DNA of 64,000 nucleotides from Hymenolepis diminuta (taxonomy: Eukaryota; Platyhelminthes; Cestoda; Cyclophyllidea; Hymenolepididae), in contig CAADRB010000024.1 of NCBI GenBank assembly GCA_900708905.1, positions 958,194 through 1,022,193 of the forward strand. The letters are read 5' to 3'. Positions 1 to 12,800 of the stretch are shown here, one piece after another. Numbering within the stretch: the first letter of the stretch is position 1; each line of letters begins with the position of its first letter. The notes beneath the pieces were generated by a model. It worked only from the letters and a program-made list of their open reading frames with translations, did no database searches and had not been told where the DNA came from. The position numbers and the translations under genes are program-made.

Positions 1-1797
1 CCACTTAGTCTTTGAAAGGTCGTTATTTATATGAGGAAGCATCTAACCTAATTTAGCCAACTTTGGCGTTTGGGCTTCTGTTCTTAAAACCTAAGTCCTT
101 GGGATTTATGAGGCTGTCCTTCTGGAGATTAGCAGATGTTGATTTTCAGCAGCGAAGGTTTACAGTCATTAACAATTTTCTGATCTCAATCAGAATAGGG
201 CAGGTTTAGGAGATTGAGTAGCATTAGGAAATCGGTACTTTGCACACTCTAGGGAAATTTTTTCTTACGAACAAAAAAGTGGTAAAATGACATTAATTAA
301 GACATCGTGAACATAGCAAAGTTCATTGGAATCCACTCAAGGTCAACTCTAATATAATGATATAACTGAATAGTTAAACAAAATCAAATCAAGATGTCCT
401 AAATAATCTTACTTTTTAGTTTAAAATAATCAGATTTGCATTCTTTTCTTTCAGTTTACTGTAGCATTGATAGTAAAGAGAGAAGTTTTTTGCTCATTTC
501 CATCAAATGAACTGTAGAACTATAATGTTAAGAAAACTGAATCGAGTTCCTTCAATGCTCTCGAGGGAGAATCCCGCTTTTCAAGCAATTAACACTGCCT
601 TTCTGGGAAATTTGTCAAAACTATAGTTGGTCATTCTAGGCACTGATTAACAGCGCTTGTCTTAAATAAACCAATTTTTAAAGTTAATTATGAATTAATT
701 ATAGCGGCAACTCTGATTAACCATTTCTTTTTGACAAGTGTTTACCAGTATTATTGATAATTCCGTTAATTAGTACTATTTAATCTGTCTGGAGATCAGC
801 AAACTTTCATCTCTTTAAGAGCTTTCTAATTAGAGGTTGGTCTCAACGTCCTAACATGGTTAATTAGAGGCTATCTAAATTAAATGAATTGTGTATATGA
901 TAATTAAGTAAAAATTTAGTTAATCCACATGGGTTTGAATTTCGTAAAATACAATAAAGTACGAAATATTCATTAAATAACACAGAGACATCCTAATTAA
1001 AAATAAAACCCAACGAAATAATGAAACAATCCCGGATCACCTACATATGTTACCTAGAAATAAGGGATATTACTGTGGTACTCAGCCCCCTTGTGTCTGG
1101 TCACCCTTTGGGACAGGTTGACCTGATTTCCTTCACTTATAGAGTTTAGTCCATTTGCCTATTCACTCAGGGTCTCAATATGTTAGAAGTAGGTGTTCAG
1201 CAACATACCTGGCCTAAAATGAAGAAGGGGGTGGTGCAATCATCTGTTCTTTAAACTCACGCAATTTCAGATGTTGGTTGTCTTCCGGCATCAGACGGCT
1301 CAGAGCTAAATCGTGAATTATGTGATCATGAAGCTACAAGAGAATTCAAATCTCTCTTCATGAAAATCACCTCAATTGTCACCTATTGACGGGAAACCTT
1401 ATCTCCAATGGAAATGAACTTCTCACCTATTAAGGACAATGATTCGTAAATTGAAACTCAAGCTCATTAGACATACATCTTTATGCCTAAATCGTATTTG
1501 TAATATTACCATCAACGGATCAATTTTTGATTACAGAGACTAAATAAATAAATAAACTTGAAGGCAATTTATTTCAATCAGCCAAACTTATTGTGGAGAC
1601 CTCCGATTAGACGACGACCAGCCACCTCCATATTTTTCTATCTACTCCAGTAATTGGCCTTATTCCTTCAATACGTGTATTGTACTACCACAAACATCTA
1701 CTACAAGACAGTTGTTATAATCTAGTTAGCCTGGAAAAGTTAGAGTTTTATAATAACACGGGACTACCGTAATGGTTGACTTGGCATACCCTAAAAT
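1..1797. other. Non-coding AT-rich DNA
   Basis: No gene, RNA or transposon could be supported here. On the plus strand a 43-codon stretch stays open near 1254-1387 and follows a plausible acceptor (cgcaatttcag), but frames of this length are frequent by chance in this DNA and no partner exon was found. The stretch ends at the TA dinucleotide flanking the mariner element. Confidence 0.6.
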
Positions 1798-1847
1798 TAA
1801 CACATGGGCTAACAAAGAAAACACAGTATTTTGGTTCAAAATTAGCT

Positions 1848-2492
1848 TTATTCATCAACGTAATCTTCATCAAGAGCAACGCAATCATTCCAGCGACGCT
1901 CTAACATTTCAATACCACTTCTGTGGAATGATTTATCTTTTGCCTCAAAATAGGCTTCAGTTTCAGCGATAACCTCTTCATTCCTGCCAAATTTCTTACC
2001 GGCGACTATTTTTTTCAGGTCTACGAACAGCCAGTAGTCACTGGAAGCCAAATCTGGCAAATACGGTGGATGTGGGAGAAATTCGAAGTTCAATTCATGT
2101 GGTTTTGCCATTGTTTTGATTGACTTGTGACACGGTGCGTTGTCTTGATGAAACAATATTTTTTCTTTGCCATATGCAGTCGTTTATTTGCAATTTCGGC
2201 CTTCAAGCGCTCCAATAACGCCATATAATATTCACTGTTAATGGTATTTCCTTTCTCAAGATAGTCGATGAATATTGCATCACGCACATCCCAAAATACC
2301 GAGGCTATAACCTTTCCGCCGATTGTTGTGCTTTCGGGCGCTTTGGACCAGGTTCACCAGTTGCTGTCCACTCAGATGACACTCAGATGGCGATCGTTTT
2401 AATTCCTGAATGAAGTGGTGGATCCATGTCTCATCTACTGTCACATATCGACGCAAAAATTCCGGTTTGTTTGTTACGTTTAAACATGGCCA
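1848..2492 (-). pseudogene. Mariner transposase pseudogene, C-terminal two thirds
   Basis: The protein would bind the terminal repeats and cut and paste the element. Reading down the minus strand from the gap, a VDETWIHHF block with the first catalytic Asp appears near 2430. Two shifted frames follow (GEPGPKRPK near 2345, then DAIFIDYLEKG near 2275). The HQDNAPCHKS block with the second Asp (near 2145) and the PYLPDLASSDYWLF block with the third Asp (near 2050) lie in the last frame, which ends at 1848. At least two one-base indels separate these blocks, one near 2310 and one near 2155, so no complete protein can be made. The N-terminal DNA-binding part falls in the N run. Confidence 0.9.
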
Positions 2493-3013
2493 NNNNNNNN
2501 NNNNNNNNNNNNNNNNNNNNNNNNNNNNNNNNNNNNNNNNNNNNNNNNNNNNNNNNNNNNNNNNNNNNNNNNNNNNNNNNNNNNNNNNNNNNNNNNNNNN
2601 NNNNNNNNNNNNNNNNNNNNNNNNNNNNNNNNNNNNNNNNNNNNNNNNNNNNNNNNNNNNNNNNNNNNNNNNNNNNNNNNNNNNNNNNNNNNNNNNNNNN
2701 NNNNNNNNNNNNNNNNNNNNNNNNNNNNNNNNNNNNNNNNNNNNNNNNNNNNNNNNNNNNNNNNNNNNNNNNNNNNNNNNNNNNNNNNNNNNNNNNNNNN
2801 NNNNNNNNNNNNNNNNNNNNNNNNNNNNNNNNNNNNNNNNNNNNNNNNNNNNNNNNNNNNNNNNNNNNNNNNNNNNNNNNNNNNNNNNNNNNNNNNNNNN
2901 NNNNNNNNNNNNNNNNNNNNNNNNNNNNNNNNNNNNNNNNNNNNNNNNNNNNNNNNNNNNNNNNNNNNNNNNNNNNNNNNNNNNNNNNNNNNNNNNNNNN
3001 NNNNNNNNNNNNN
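2493..3013. other. Assembly gap (521 N)
   Basis: A run of N inside the mariner element, where the N-terminal part of the transposase is expected. Collapse of a repetitive element is the likely reason for the gap. Open frames running through the N are meaningless. Confidence 0.99.
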
Positions 3014-5924
3014 TAAAACTAGCGCCATCTATGCGTTAGGCCCGGGACTTTTCAGCCCATGTGTTATGCAAGGCAACGACTCTGCGATTTGACATATTAT
3101 TAAAATATACAAATTTAATGAATAATTAATAAATTTTTAATGTAATTTTTCTTGAATAAAACTTATTCATTTTTATTAAACAGCTATAAAATCGAGGTTA
3201 ATCTGAAAACGGCAGGGAGTAAAGTGCAAATCGAATCAAATTTGCTGTAATATAGGTCCTGCTTGAGTTACTACATTCATTCCTGAGACATTCAGTCACT
3301 TGCGCAGCCGTCATTACTCGGCTTTCTTACTAATTCCATTCATTCATCGTCCATGTAAATGGATCCAGGAATTTATGATCATGCGGCATCACGGAAAAAT
3401 TCTTTGCGTTGTTTTTCACTACATTCATTTGTTCATAACATTATCGCATTCATTATTCAATCCATTAATATTCTGCAGAATTCTGGGTCTACTCTGGTTA
3501 ATGTGTCGCCTCTTAATAGCATATTTAAGAATGAAATTCATTTATTATTTATCTTAGGGGCTGGGGGTCTTTTTATTGCAGAAAAGACATATGAACATCA
3601 AAATACAGAAGTAGAGCAGAACTTGTATTTTTTGGTTTCACCGATATGAAAGTGTTGTTAAATACAGTTTAAATGCGTTTAATCGAGTACCCGGAAATTT
3701 CGCCACGGTACCACAAGCGGAATTGATAAAAAACCGAGCCAAAATTGCATCCTTTGAGAAATGATATTTCTAGGCTGGCCACTATTACAATTACTGACTA
3801 ACTAGGCAACTATTCAATTCTATAATTCAAAGCTATAAACAAGCAATTACAAAACATGTTTTAAGAAGGGTTTAGTAATTTATTTTCCTCCTCCGAGTTT
3901 GGACGGGTTTCTAGAACCATGGCGGTTATCCATGCAAGACAAATGCATAATTCTGAGATCTGAAATATCGAAGAGGAGATTATATTCCCCGTTTTTGATC
4001 AGCACCGCTTCGTCACATGCAGAGAACCAGATTAACTCTTTTTCTGTAAGATCCTTTGCTTGTACAAAATTATTTCTCACTCTCTAGGCATACATTCCGG
4101 CTTTCCCATAAGAGTGTCAAATTTCACACATTCGACCTTGTCTTTTACAAAGGCAAAAATTGAAAGTTGGCTGATGTTTACCCACTCTGATCTGGAAGAT
4201 TTTAAAAGCTTAACGTGTGATTTATTTACCTATGTGAATAAATTGTGACAACCCGTTTGCGGGGTTTTGACAAGTACAGAGGTATAAAACAGTAGAATAT
4301 GGAGCGAGCCCCTGTGATCTAACCGTAACATCAGATCATGATAACTCTAGCCCAAATATCCACATGTAAATATTAAAAGCGGTTGTGTTCACTTCACTTA
4401 ACCTAATCGGATCCCACTTATTTATTTTAACAGGCCTGTTCCCATAGTAGCGAGTTGTAATCTCGGTTTAAATTCAAAATTCAAACCGGTTTGATAAGAC
4501 TGTTTCTCTTCTCGATTTCTGCATGAAATAGGTCACGTGTTTGACATATCTTTTACTTCATTATCTCACACTTTCTTCATAACAAAATAAGTTGTTCCGC
4601 CAAATTACGAAAATAAACATTTTAAAGCGCTTTTCATCTCGGGGAAGAAGAAGAAGGTAATTTTATGTACTTTCATGGGAATTGTTCATTCGATGGTCAG
4701 TTCTCTTACGTTCGTAAATTTCTATGATATTATAAATAGTAAAATTTTAATTTGGTAATTTCCAAGACGTGAGATAATAGTAGTCTTTTCAATCAATTTA
4801 TCGAGGAATGTTAGACTCAGACATGTAAGAATACAGTTATTGACTCTGAGGAGGGAGTGCTGATCCCACCTTGAGAAGTTACATATAAATTCTAATGGAG
4901 AAAATATAGATTACCTTAAAAGTATTAAAATATATCCGAAAGTGCACAAACATGTCTTCGATATGAACTGAGATTTCCATAAACTAATTTGTCCTCCTCA
5001 CTTTTCTTGAAAGAATGATCGATATAGAAAAGATTTGCACATTTAAGATCCAATTTTTCCCATTAAAATCAATTCTCGGCATAAATGAAACGAGCTTAAA
5101 TAAATTATATAGCGAAAAGTCCACGTGACCGAAGTTGATCGTTACCCTGAAAAGAAAAAAGTTCTCTTCTGCGCAGACAATGATTGACGTCTCTCTGTCT
5201 CAAAAATAATTTTGGCCGGCAGACAGTCACAAACGGACGTAGACAGGTAGTGAGTAAATAACCTCAGAGATAGCAGATCGAAACAGAAACCACATAAAGG
5301 CTGGAGAAATAATGTATATAGAAGGATACTGCATATATGATTTGATACCCCTTAACATGGCACAACAGTAAAGTGAAATTTCGTGTGTTGAAATTAATTA
5401 ACAGCTCATAGAATGCGAAGATGTGACCATGTAGTGAATGGATCATCATATTTTCTTGAGGAAACATAGCGCGAAATTGATAAGATTAAGTCCGTAATAA
5501 ATTACAGACTTTAATAATAGAGAATATTAGAATACGAAGCGGTGAATTTACGCATTTGGTAAAAGGTTGAGTACATGGATTCAAACATCAAATACCCCGA
5601 ATTTATATGCTATTAGCATTCAATTAACTTTTCTTTGCTTGTCATTGGGGAAATTTATTGTTCTCATTGTCCAGATGCTTTCCAACGACTAAACCGATAC
5701 ATTTCCCTTCAATAAGTAACAAAAGATACACTAGTGGTACTGACTCCTGCTCGAAATTTAATGAGTTCTATTACCTTAAAAACTTTGTCGCATACAACGA
5801 GCGCGTAAAGAAGAAACTGGCCATGTAACCACGCTTCTTAATTTTTGTACTGCTCGATGTGCACTTTCATTCATTCCAAATTTAAGGCTGCTCAACGAAA
5901 TTGAGGAAAAATGTAACTATGACT

Positions 5925-6035
5925 ATAGTTTCTGGAACCAAATGTTACGATTTACAGACAAAAGGATGTCAAAACATGGAAAAGGAAATGTCCCGTTAAG
6001 TTCTCTCTTCAATGCAGTGGAATTTGAGAGATGTG
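5925..6035 (+). repeat. Dispersed repeat D, copy 1
   Basis: The segment from TTTCTGGAACCAAATGTTAC to the CAATGCAGTGGAATTTGAG region matches 18950-19060 in order and spacing: GAACCAAA, a variable T-rich stretch, AAAGACGAAAA/CAGACAAAAG, then ATGCAGTG(T)AATGGAAT. The similarity is diverged, with small indels. The function is unknown; it is probably an old transposon fragment. The second copy sits just outside the right end of mariner copy 2. Confidence 0.45.
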
Positions 6036-6766
6036 CATCATATGGTCCCATTCGTATTTCTAGTTGGTAAACAGACTTGTTGTCAACAAGATGTTCCTGA
6101 TGATGATGAAACACTGAGTAGAGTAAAGGCAGATAATGAAACAATAGCATCAAAAGTCCTTCCCTATTTGCACTGAAAACGGATGATGCAGTCGACTTGA
6201 AGGACGAATGTTTTAAAACCGAAGGTTCCGCCCTCCGAAATTATAAAATTACAAAACTCGTCAAAGGCTTATAGCAGTGTTTGGCGGTAAAAATACAATA
6301 AAAAATGAAGATTTTTAACTATTATTATTGATTGAGCAACCAGAAAACCTCAATTTTGACTCTAATTTTCCTAATTCTATTAAACAGGACCAAGTGTATA
6401 TTAAATTACGCAGAATGAGACGTTTCTAGATCATTTTATCTCCACTTCCTTCAAATATTACAATACCATCCCTCTATATTTTGAACTTGAGCACACTTTC
6501 AGAAGTTAGAATTCCTCTGACATCAACGATATCAGTTACTTTCACAATTAAAATTTATATTAAATTATCTTGTTTATAAATTTCATGCCAAGAAGAAATT
6601 ATCTTTCTTTGGAACCCAAACCGTACAATTTTGTTCTCTCCTTCCTATAGCAAATTTAAAAAACACATCTCAAGTCCAATCGTAAGCTTATGAATTAGGT
6701 ATCCCGATTTCTCCGGGATGAAAAATCAGTATTCTACTACCTCTCTAATTGAATAGAATTAACTAG

Positions 6767-6870
6767 TGAGTTTGGCCATCCACCTCCCTGAATGTGCAGG
6801 GGTGAGAATTAATATTGTGACCTCCGATTTGGCAGAGGAGTACTATAGCCTCTGTGCTACCTACCTGCCC
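6767..6870 (-). repeat. tRNA-Gly-like SINE or tRNA relic
   Basis: On the minus strand a good polymerase III A-box match (TAGCACAGAGGC) is followed by a stem-loop CCTCTGCCAAATCGGAGG, whose loop has the order seen in tRNA-Gly (GCC anticodon). After it comes GGTCACAATATTAATTC, a worn-out match to the T-arm and B-box. The acceptor stem does not close and the B-box is degenerate, so it is not a functional tRNA. A tRNA-derived SINE head or an old tRNA pseudogene fits best. Confidence 0.4.
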
Positions 6871-9537
6871 GTTTATTTAAAAAAAATAAATAAATTGTTT
6901 ATAAGCATCGGTGGGCAAACTTCTCTGCAGTGAGATAAACAGAGGAAATTGCTCTGAAACCTTTCTTCCTTTGAAAATGTCCTCTCGCAGCTGTTAGTGT
7001 GTTTCCAGTTAAAATAAAAGATCTTGCCAGTCATGAAATGAGAGAGGCATAAAGTAGCTGATGTAGAAAATCTATTTACAGTGTCAGTCGTTTACTATTT
7101 TTGGTCAAGGTTGTAACTTTGAGTGATTTTATTGATTGCAAGAAGTTTTTCAAGATCTCTAGCTTCCGAACAACTTGCCATTAAATTGCATATTCCCACC
7201 AGGCTCTCTGCCGTCTCCTGTTAATTTAGAAATTGAACCCCTCTTCGAAGGGCACAAGTAATGAAATAGGACTGGACGATTATTCAATCAATCATCAATC
7301 AATAAACTGCATTAGCAGTAACACTGCATTATATTGAGTAATAGTTTTGTACAGTTAAGTTGCAAGGGACATGAGATAAGTACATCTCCTGATCTAGCCA
7401 ATGGCCAGTGTTCCTTCATATTTGTCCGATTGGTCCACGCTCCACGTCCATTTTACCTGGTTGCTGGCATTTGGCTAGCATGGTTGCAAGCTAACTTCTA
7501 AATATTCAGTAGCAACGTGCTTGCCGCTAGCATATATACGGAAATAATTTAAATTTATTATATATTATTATTAGTCATATAAAGTCCAAGTTCGGTAATA
7601 AGATATTGACCGTTCTTCGAAAAAGGAACCCATTCCTTTACTAGCAAAATTACATGGTGACAATTATTAGAGCTCGTTTTATGTGAGCTCTGCTCTATTA
7701 AAACACACACGTCAATAGTACCTACCTCTTCCGTGCAATAGGAAGATACGAATGAACTAAAGCCGCGTGATCTAGCATTTAAATAGTTTGGTCAACAATC
7801 CCCGAATATCGCGGCTAGGCATCTGGTACTCAATACCTAGGTACCTGGGGGGCGAATATTTAAACTTGAAATTTACAGCATGGTGATACTATATAGTGAA
7901 TTATATTGCTTATCAGAAAGTGGAAAACTCAGCGTATCCAAAAGTCACTTTCAATGAGATTCTTAGCGTCGTGACAGCGGTATCAAATTTTGCTTGATTC
8001 TGCGCTCTTTTACCTGCTTTTATTTGTTCTCTTACACCTCCTAAAAACTTACAAAATTATTTTTAATACTAATAATGGAAGTAAAGTCATACAAATTGCG
8101 GGTCTTTTTGTTATTTTCCAGACATTTAGTTCTCAGACGGCTAATGCATTTAAAATTCAAAATGTACTCTTAGTTAAAATCGGTAATAAACTCAATTACT
8201 TTAAAACATGGTTATGTCTAGACTTACATTTTCTTTTCCTTTGAGTTGTACCGATGTGCTCAAGTAATTATTTTTAAATCGAAAGCAGTTTTTAATTGCT
8301 TTAGCACATGCCCATCCTTAAATATATCACTTAACACAACACCAATTTCTTTCAGTTGCTTAATTCTCACCTATAGGACTTCTAATTTCAAATTTCAAAT
8401 ACGCTTTCAAAATGCCGTCATCGCATAGATAAGAGTAGCTTTCCGGGAAGAGGATGTAACTTCTCTTGGTGACAAGACTATTGAAAAGCAGACTACTTTG
8501 TCGAAGACGAGTGAAGTAAGTTACATTAATGTGGAGGTTAGACACGAAAATTGGGATAAAATACAGCAGTTTATGATGCCAGTTCATAATGCACAACTTT
8601 ACAAATATTCGATCTAGCTTAATATCGAAAGTATGTGCACTAGTGGCGTATCGGAAATCTCTCGGTACGCCACCGATAATCGAAAAGGCTTTCGGTCACC
8701 TAATGTACCGATTTTACTCAAGTTATTATCTTTTACAAGCTGTTCAATAAATGCATTACCTCAAGACTTTAAAGGAGTTTGGTGATTTTCACTGCTATTT
8801 AACACATGCATTTTTGAGCTTTAATATGCTACTCAATCTTTTTTAATAGTTTCAAGGCTGAGATCTGTCATCTTTCTTTCAAAACTTAAGTTACCTTCAT
8901 ACGGAGTTAGTACCTAAAATGTGACATTAAAGGTGGTATATAGCTTTCAAAATATTATTTGTTGATGAGAGGAGAAGGGTGAATTGGGAAGTTCACCCAA
9001 CCAAGGCTTCTTACCACCTCCCAATGCAATTTTTAGCCTCATTTTTCAAAATTTCATTCCAGGAGATCTTTGTGAGCGTTAGGTCGGGATTAAGCCAATA
9101 AGAAAAGTGACTGAAATTGTCGCAGGTGTTGATTTCTCATTATTACATTGCACTATTCATTTCAAATTTGTCTGAATGCAGAAGAAAGCATACCCCCAAA
9201 CTGATGAAATTTGGAAGATTGCCAATTCCATCTTCGGTGTTATGCACATTAACAAATTGGAAGGGATTCCAAAACTTCGAGGTATTAATAATATATCTCC
9301 GAGTTAAACCCTGTATACTTACATCATAAACAAACTAAAATTAGAGTTCATATTAGAGTTTAAATTTTTATTTAAAGGGGATAAGAACCGTATTTAGTAG
9401 TTGGAAGAAGTGGGAGGTTCGAAAAGGAGGCATAATTAAACTTTAATATATTTACCAAGATGAACACAAACGCTGGATAGGGAGAAGAACAATGGTACTA
9501 TTTGTCCAGTACAATTTAATGTATCGATTTCGTGTGA

Positions 9538-9816
9538 TTAGTAAGATAATCGACATAGCAATTGTCCATACTTCCAGGCCGACCAGCATTCGTATTCGCA
9601 ATCTGCGTCGCCATCACAAAATCGATCACACTCGTCTCGATATGAACTCACTTTGGTTTGACAAAATTCTCTGGGATTTTTGGGGGAGACATAATTGAGC
9701 CTTTCATTGATATTTCTCATCTTTTCGCGAAGTTCTTCTGCGTCCACAGCTGAAGCAGGTTGACTTATTTGAAGTATTGTACATAGGAGCATAGAAGTTA
9801 TGAGAAGACCGTTCAT
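9538..9816 (-). CDS. Small secreted six-cysteine protein
   Basis: Predicted 92-residue protein, uninterrupted. The chosen start is the Met at 9816, because the sequence after it is a typical signal peptide (MNGLLITSMLLCTILQISQP, then ASA and predicted cleavage after residue 23). An upstream in-frame Met (9894) would bury that signal. The mature part opens with a charged amphipathic helix (about residues 24-41). A cysteine domain follows, with Cys at 52, 63, 67, 73, 77 and 88. The spacing C-X10-C-X3-C-X5-C-X3-C-X10-C is symmetric, and the two CX3C pairs suggest a disulfide-linked helical hairpin with one more outer bond. It is rich in Asp/Glu around the cysteines. A possible ATTAAA signal lies about 30 nt after the stop. 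No family is recognised. It could be an excretory-secretory or gland peptide; a toxin-like role cannot be claimed. No intron was seen, and the 5' end is uncertain. Confidence 0.6.
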   Translation of the reverse strand: MNGLLITSMLLCTILQISQPASAVDAEELREKMRNINERLNYVSPKNPREFCQTKVSSYRDECDRFCDGDADCEYECWSAWKYGQLLCRLSY

Positions 9817-12800
9817 TCTGGTGGCGAAAGTAGGTATGATCCTAGAAATAAACGGAAAATCGAAAAAGTGACAGAGCGAATGGAGTAAAAGCAAGAGAAC
9901 GCATGGATCTATTTTCTTGTTTTATCGAAATGAAAAGGGCCGGCTTATCTGAAAAATGAACACTTTTTCCCCATCACTATCAAAATATTGTTCAATAATT
10001 AAAACGGATCGGTTACTGAAGGATTAGAACTTCGAAAACAGAAAGAAAAAGGATTTAATATCATTATTTTCGTCCGATTTTATAAACAAACCCACGATCT
10101 CAATAACCTACTACGAACCAGCTACTGATAAATGTCCGAATAATGCATATGAAGTTAGCGAGTTTGATTTTTTCATTGAAAAAATCACATTAGAGGACAG
10201 AAATTAAATGAAGTGACATATTTGAAGTCGGCATTTTCATAATTACTTCCGTTCGTCTGTTTTAATTAAATATTGCTGATAGCCAATCATTTCTCTTATA
10301 AAAAACTCCCTCATATGCATCATAGCCTTTCTCACCAAGTTTAAATAACGATTGTTTTTAATATTTCACTCTACAAAAGTATGATATATCTTTATTTTCG
10401 GATCATTATATATTAATTAACAAAAAATTTATAATCAAAGGGGATTTTTATTCTAAATAAAATTCAAACAGTTAGGTATTACTACAAGTTAGTAGGCATT
10501 ATTAATATAAATAGAAATAGTATTAATTTTATAAATGAATACACAAGGCCAACATTACCAAGGCCAACATCTGAAATTTAATTGTGTGAAGGCATTGAAG
10601 CTCAAAGTAGATTCAAAAGCTTATACAAACAAATGAGTAGTAGAATCAAACGTAGAGTCGAAAAGCTGATGCAATATTTGTTGAATATTTCTCCATACCG
10701 CACTTATCATATCCAAATGTGGGTCTCCAGTTGCTGACCCACTCCCTTTTAAAAGCCATTAGAAAGTGCAGAAGTAACTCAATTCTGATTTATAAATGTT
10801 AACTCTTTAAATAATCTTCACTAATCTTAGAAACCCAGGTGAAATAGTTCACTAATTGGCAATAGTTCTCTCCTTCACTCCCCAATGTTCTGGAAGTAAA
10901 TTTCTGGATTTGACACCTCGGTTTCTGCGCGATTTAGTATTTGTGAAATCCTCCACCGGATGATTGAACTGAGAAGTTAATCACAATATCACGATATATT
11001 TGTTGATTAATAAAATGGAAGAATAATAGGTGAAACTGTTTTAAAACTATTGAGATAAGTTGACCAATGGCATAAAATTACACTATTTAAATATTTATGC
11101 TATATTTCTTTTCTTTATTTATTTGTATATTTATTCTTTGTTTACAAATTAACACCATAAAAAATGATTTCCTTACTCCTAAATATGACTGGTAACAGAT
11201 TCAAATCAAAAACTTTATTTAATTAGTGAATTAAAGTGTTAGAATTGGTCTTTGTTGAATTTTTAAAATAAAACAGCGGAGAAAATTACAAAAGTAAGGA
11301 TTCAGCAATTAATATAATTACTTTTTTTGAACTGAGAACATGCAATGTAGTAAAAATAAGCTACAATTTCATAAACTGGCAGAGAATGCCGAATAAAGAG
11401 ATATAAAGTGGCGTTATTTATTTAAGAAGTGAAATTATTTACTACTCTTCCATCAAAAAGGAGAAAGTACTGTGGAAAATCTGCGTTTTCTATCAAATCT
11501 CCCGCCTTTCACACAATACTTTCATTAAAATATTCATTGAGTAATCAATAAACTCCCAAAATGAGAGAATTTTCTTATGAGTAATTTCGAATGATTCCCT
11601 TTCAGTGAATTACGACAAAATTTTTTAATCAGTTTTCGTTATTCAGTCTGGAGGAATTATAATTTAATCAACATCCTGAAAAAATAAATTGCTATAAGCT
11701 TCCTTAAATAGTTGAAAAATCTTTCCGGAAATCGGATTTATTTCAGGAGTTTAAAGGACGGCAAGCCGAAAAAAAGTAAATATTTCAGATTTGCTACCGT
11801 TAATGAGTGAAAATTCATAAACACAACTTAAAGTAGAAATTGGCAATAATTTAAAAATGTAGATAGAGGTGTTTTAAGTGATATGAAGATACTGCTTACT
11901 CATTCGTTGGCAAAATTTAATATTTAATAAATTTCAAACATTAATGACTGTTAAATTTAGCTTCATAAATGTTAAATATATGGGGTTTCATGGGGATACA
12001 TAATTATTTAAGTACCGGTTGATGAACTTCACATTTTACAAAATTATATCGATACTCGTTGGAGAAATCAACAGAGTGCCATGCATATTCATTTTAAATT
12101 TTAATGTCATTTTCAAATTTTCAATAAAGTTAGTAAAAGTCTTAGACCACAAAATCATAATTCATATTTATTTTTAGTGAAGATATTTATAGCATTTCAG
12201 AGATGCTTTTCAAAAATGTTCATTAACTTTTAAAAAAGACATCGGATTTCGGAAACATTCATTAATATAATACGATATTAATTATGAATAATACATCCGA
12301 TAAAGAATTTAAAAAAAACCATATTAATAAAAATTCACCTACTTTTATAATCTAAATCTCAGCGAAACGCGTCTGGACGGTTAAGATTATATATAAGATA
12401 AGGACGATAGGTAAGTTTTTCCAACCTTAATCTGATTGGTTCTTAATATGTAAAAATTTTCTGATTGGTGCAAAATAACAGAATATTGTCCTTTAATTAA
12501 TGTTTTAAAAAACATTTAAAAAACTTTCTTCCCTCTTACATTTGATAATAAAAATGTTCGTTATTGTCAAAAGGAAATAACCTCGTTTGAAAAAAGTAAA
12601 TAAAATAATATTTTTGGAAAAATGAATGTGGAAGAGGAAATCATCACATAATGGGGAGACCCTCATTTACTTTAGCATCCTAAAATTCGAATTTACTCAA
12701 ATTTATGTTAATAATATAATGCATTTTTACTTGTAGAAACCTTGGAATATATGAAAAAAATTTATATTATTTTTTAATTAATCCTTATTAATGTACTTCC

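Larger units (their letters stand above)
1800..3064 (-). mobile_element. Degraded mariner-family DNA transposon (copy 1)
   Basis: This is a nearly full-length mariner element read on the minus strand. The outer ends are inverted repeats: ACACATGGGCT at 1800 and the complement AGCCCATGTGT ending at 3064. Both are flanked by TA (1798-1799 and 3065-3066), the target duplication made by Tc1/mariner elements. The inner right end contains the GTCCCGGGCC motif common in mariner terminal repeats. The span of about 1265 bp agrees with the usual 1.3 kb if the N run has its true length. The transposase is broken by frameshifts, so the copy is not autonomous. The subfamily seems close to the irritans/mellifera type by motif style; this is inference. 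Confidence 0.88.
3067..9537. other. Gene-poor AT-rich stretch
   Basis: No gene could be supported. The minus strand at 3880-4080 has a 66-codon open frame of protein-like composition, but the preceding acceptor is poor and nothing is recognised in it. The stretch holds one copy of a dispersed repeat (5925-6035), a tRNA-like relic (about 6767-6870), and a block at 7380-7480 that weakly resembles one at 55110-55200 (shared core around CCTGATYTAGCCAAT). Confidence 0.5.

Noticed and set aside
2410..3039. Long open frames through 2493-3013
   Set aside because: They consist almost wholly of N and have no meaning.
3880..4080. 66-codon minus-strand frame with protein-like composition
   Set aside because: The only acceptor in front has no pyrimidine tract. 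AATAAA overlaps the stop codon, and frames of this length are common by chance.
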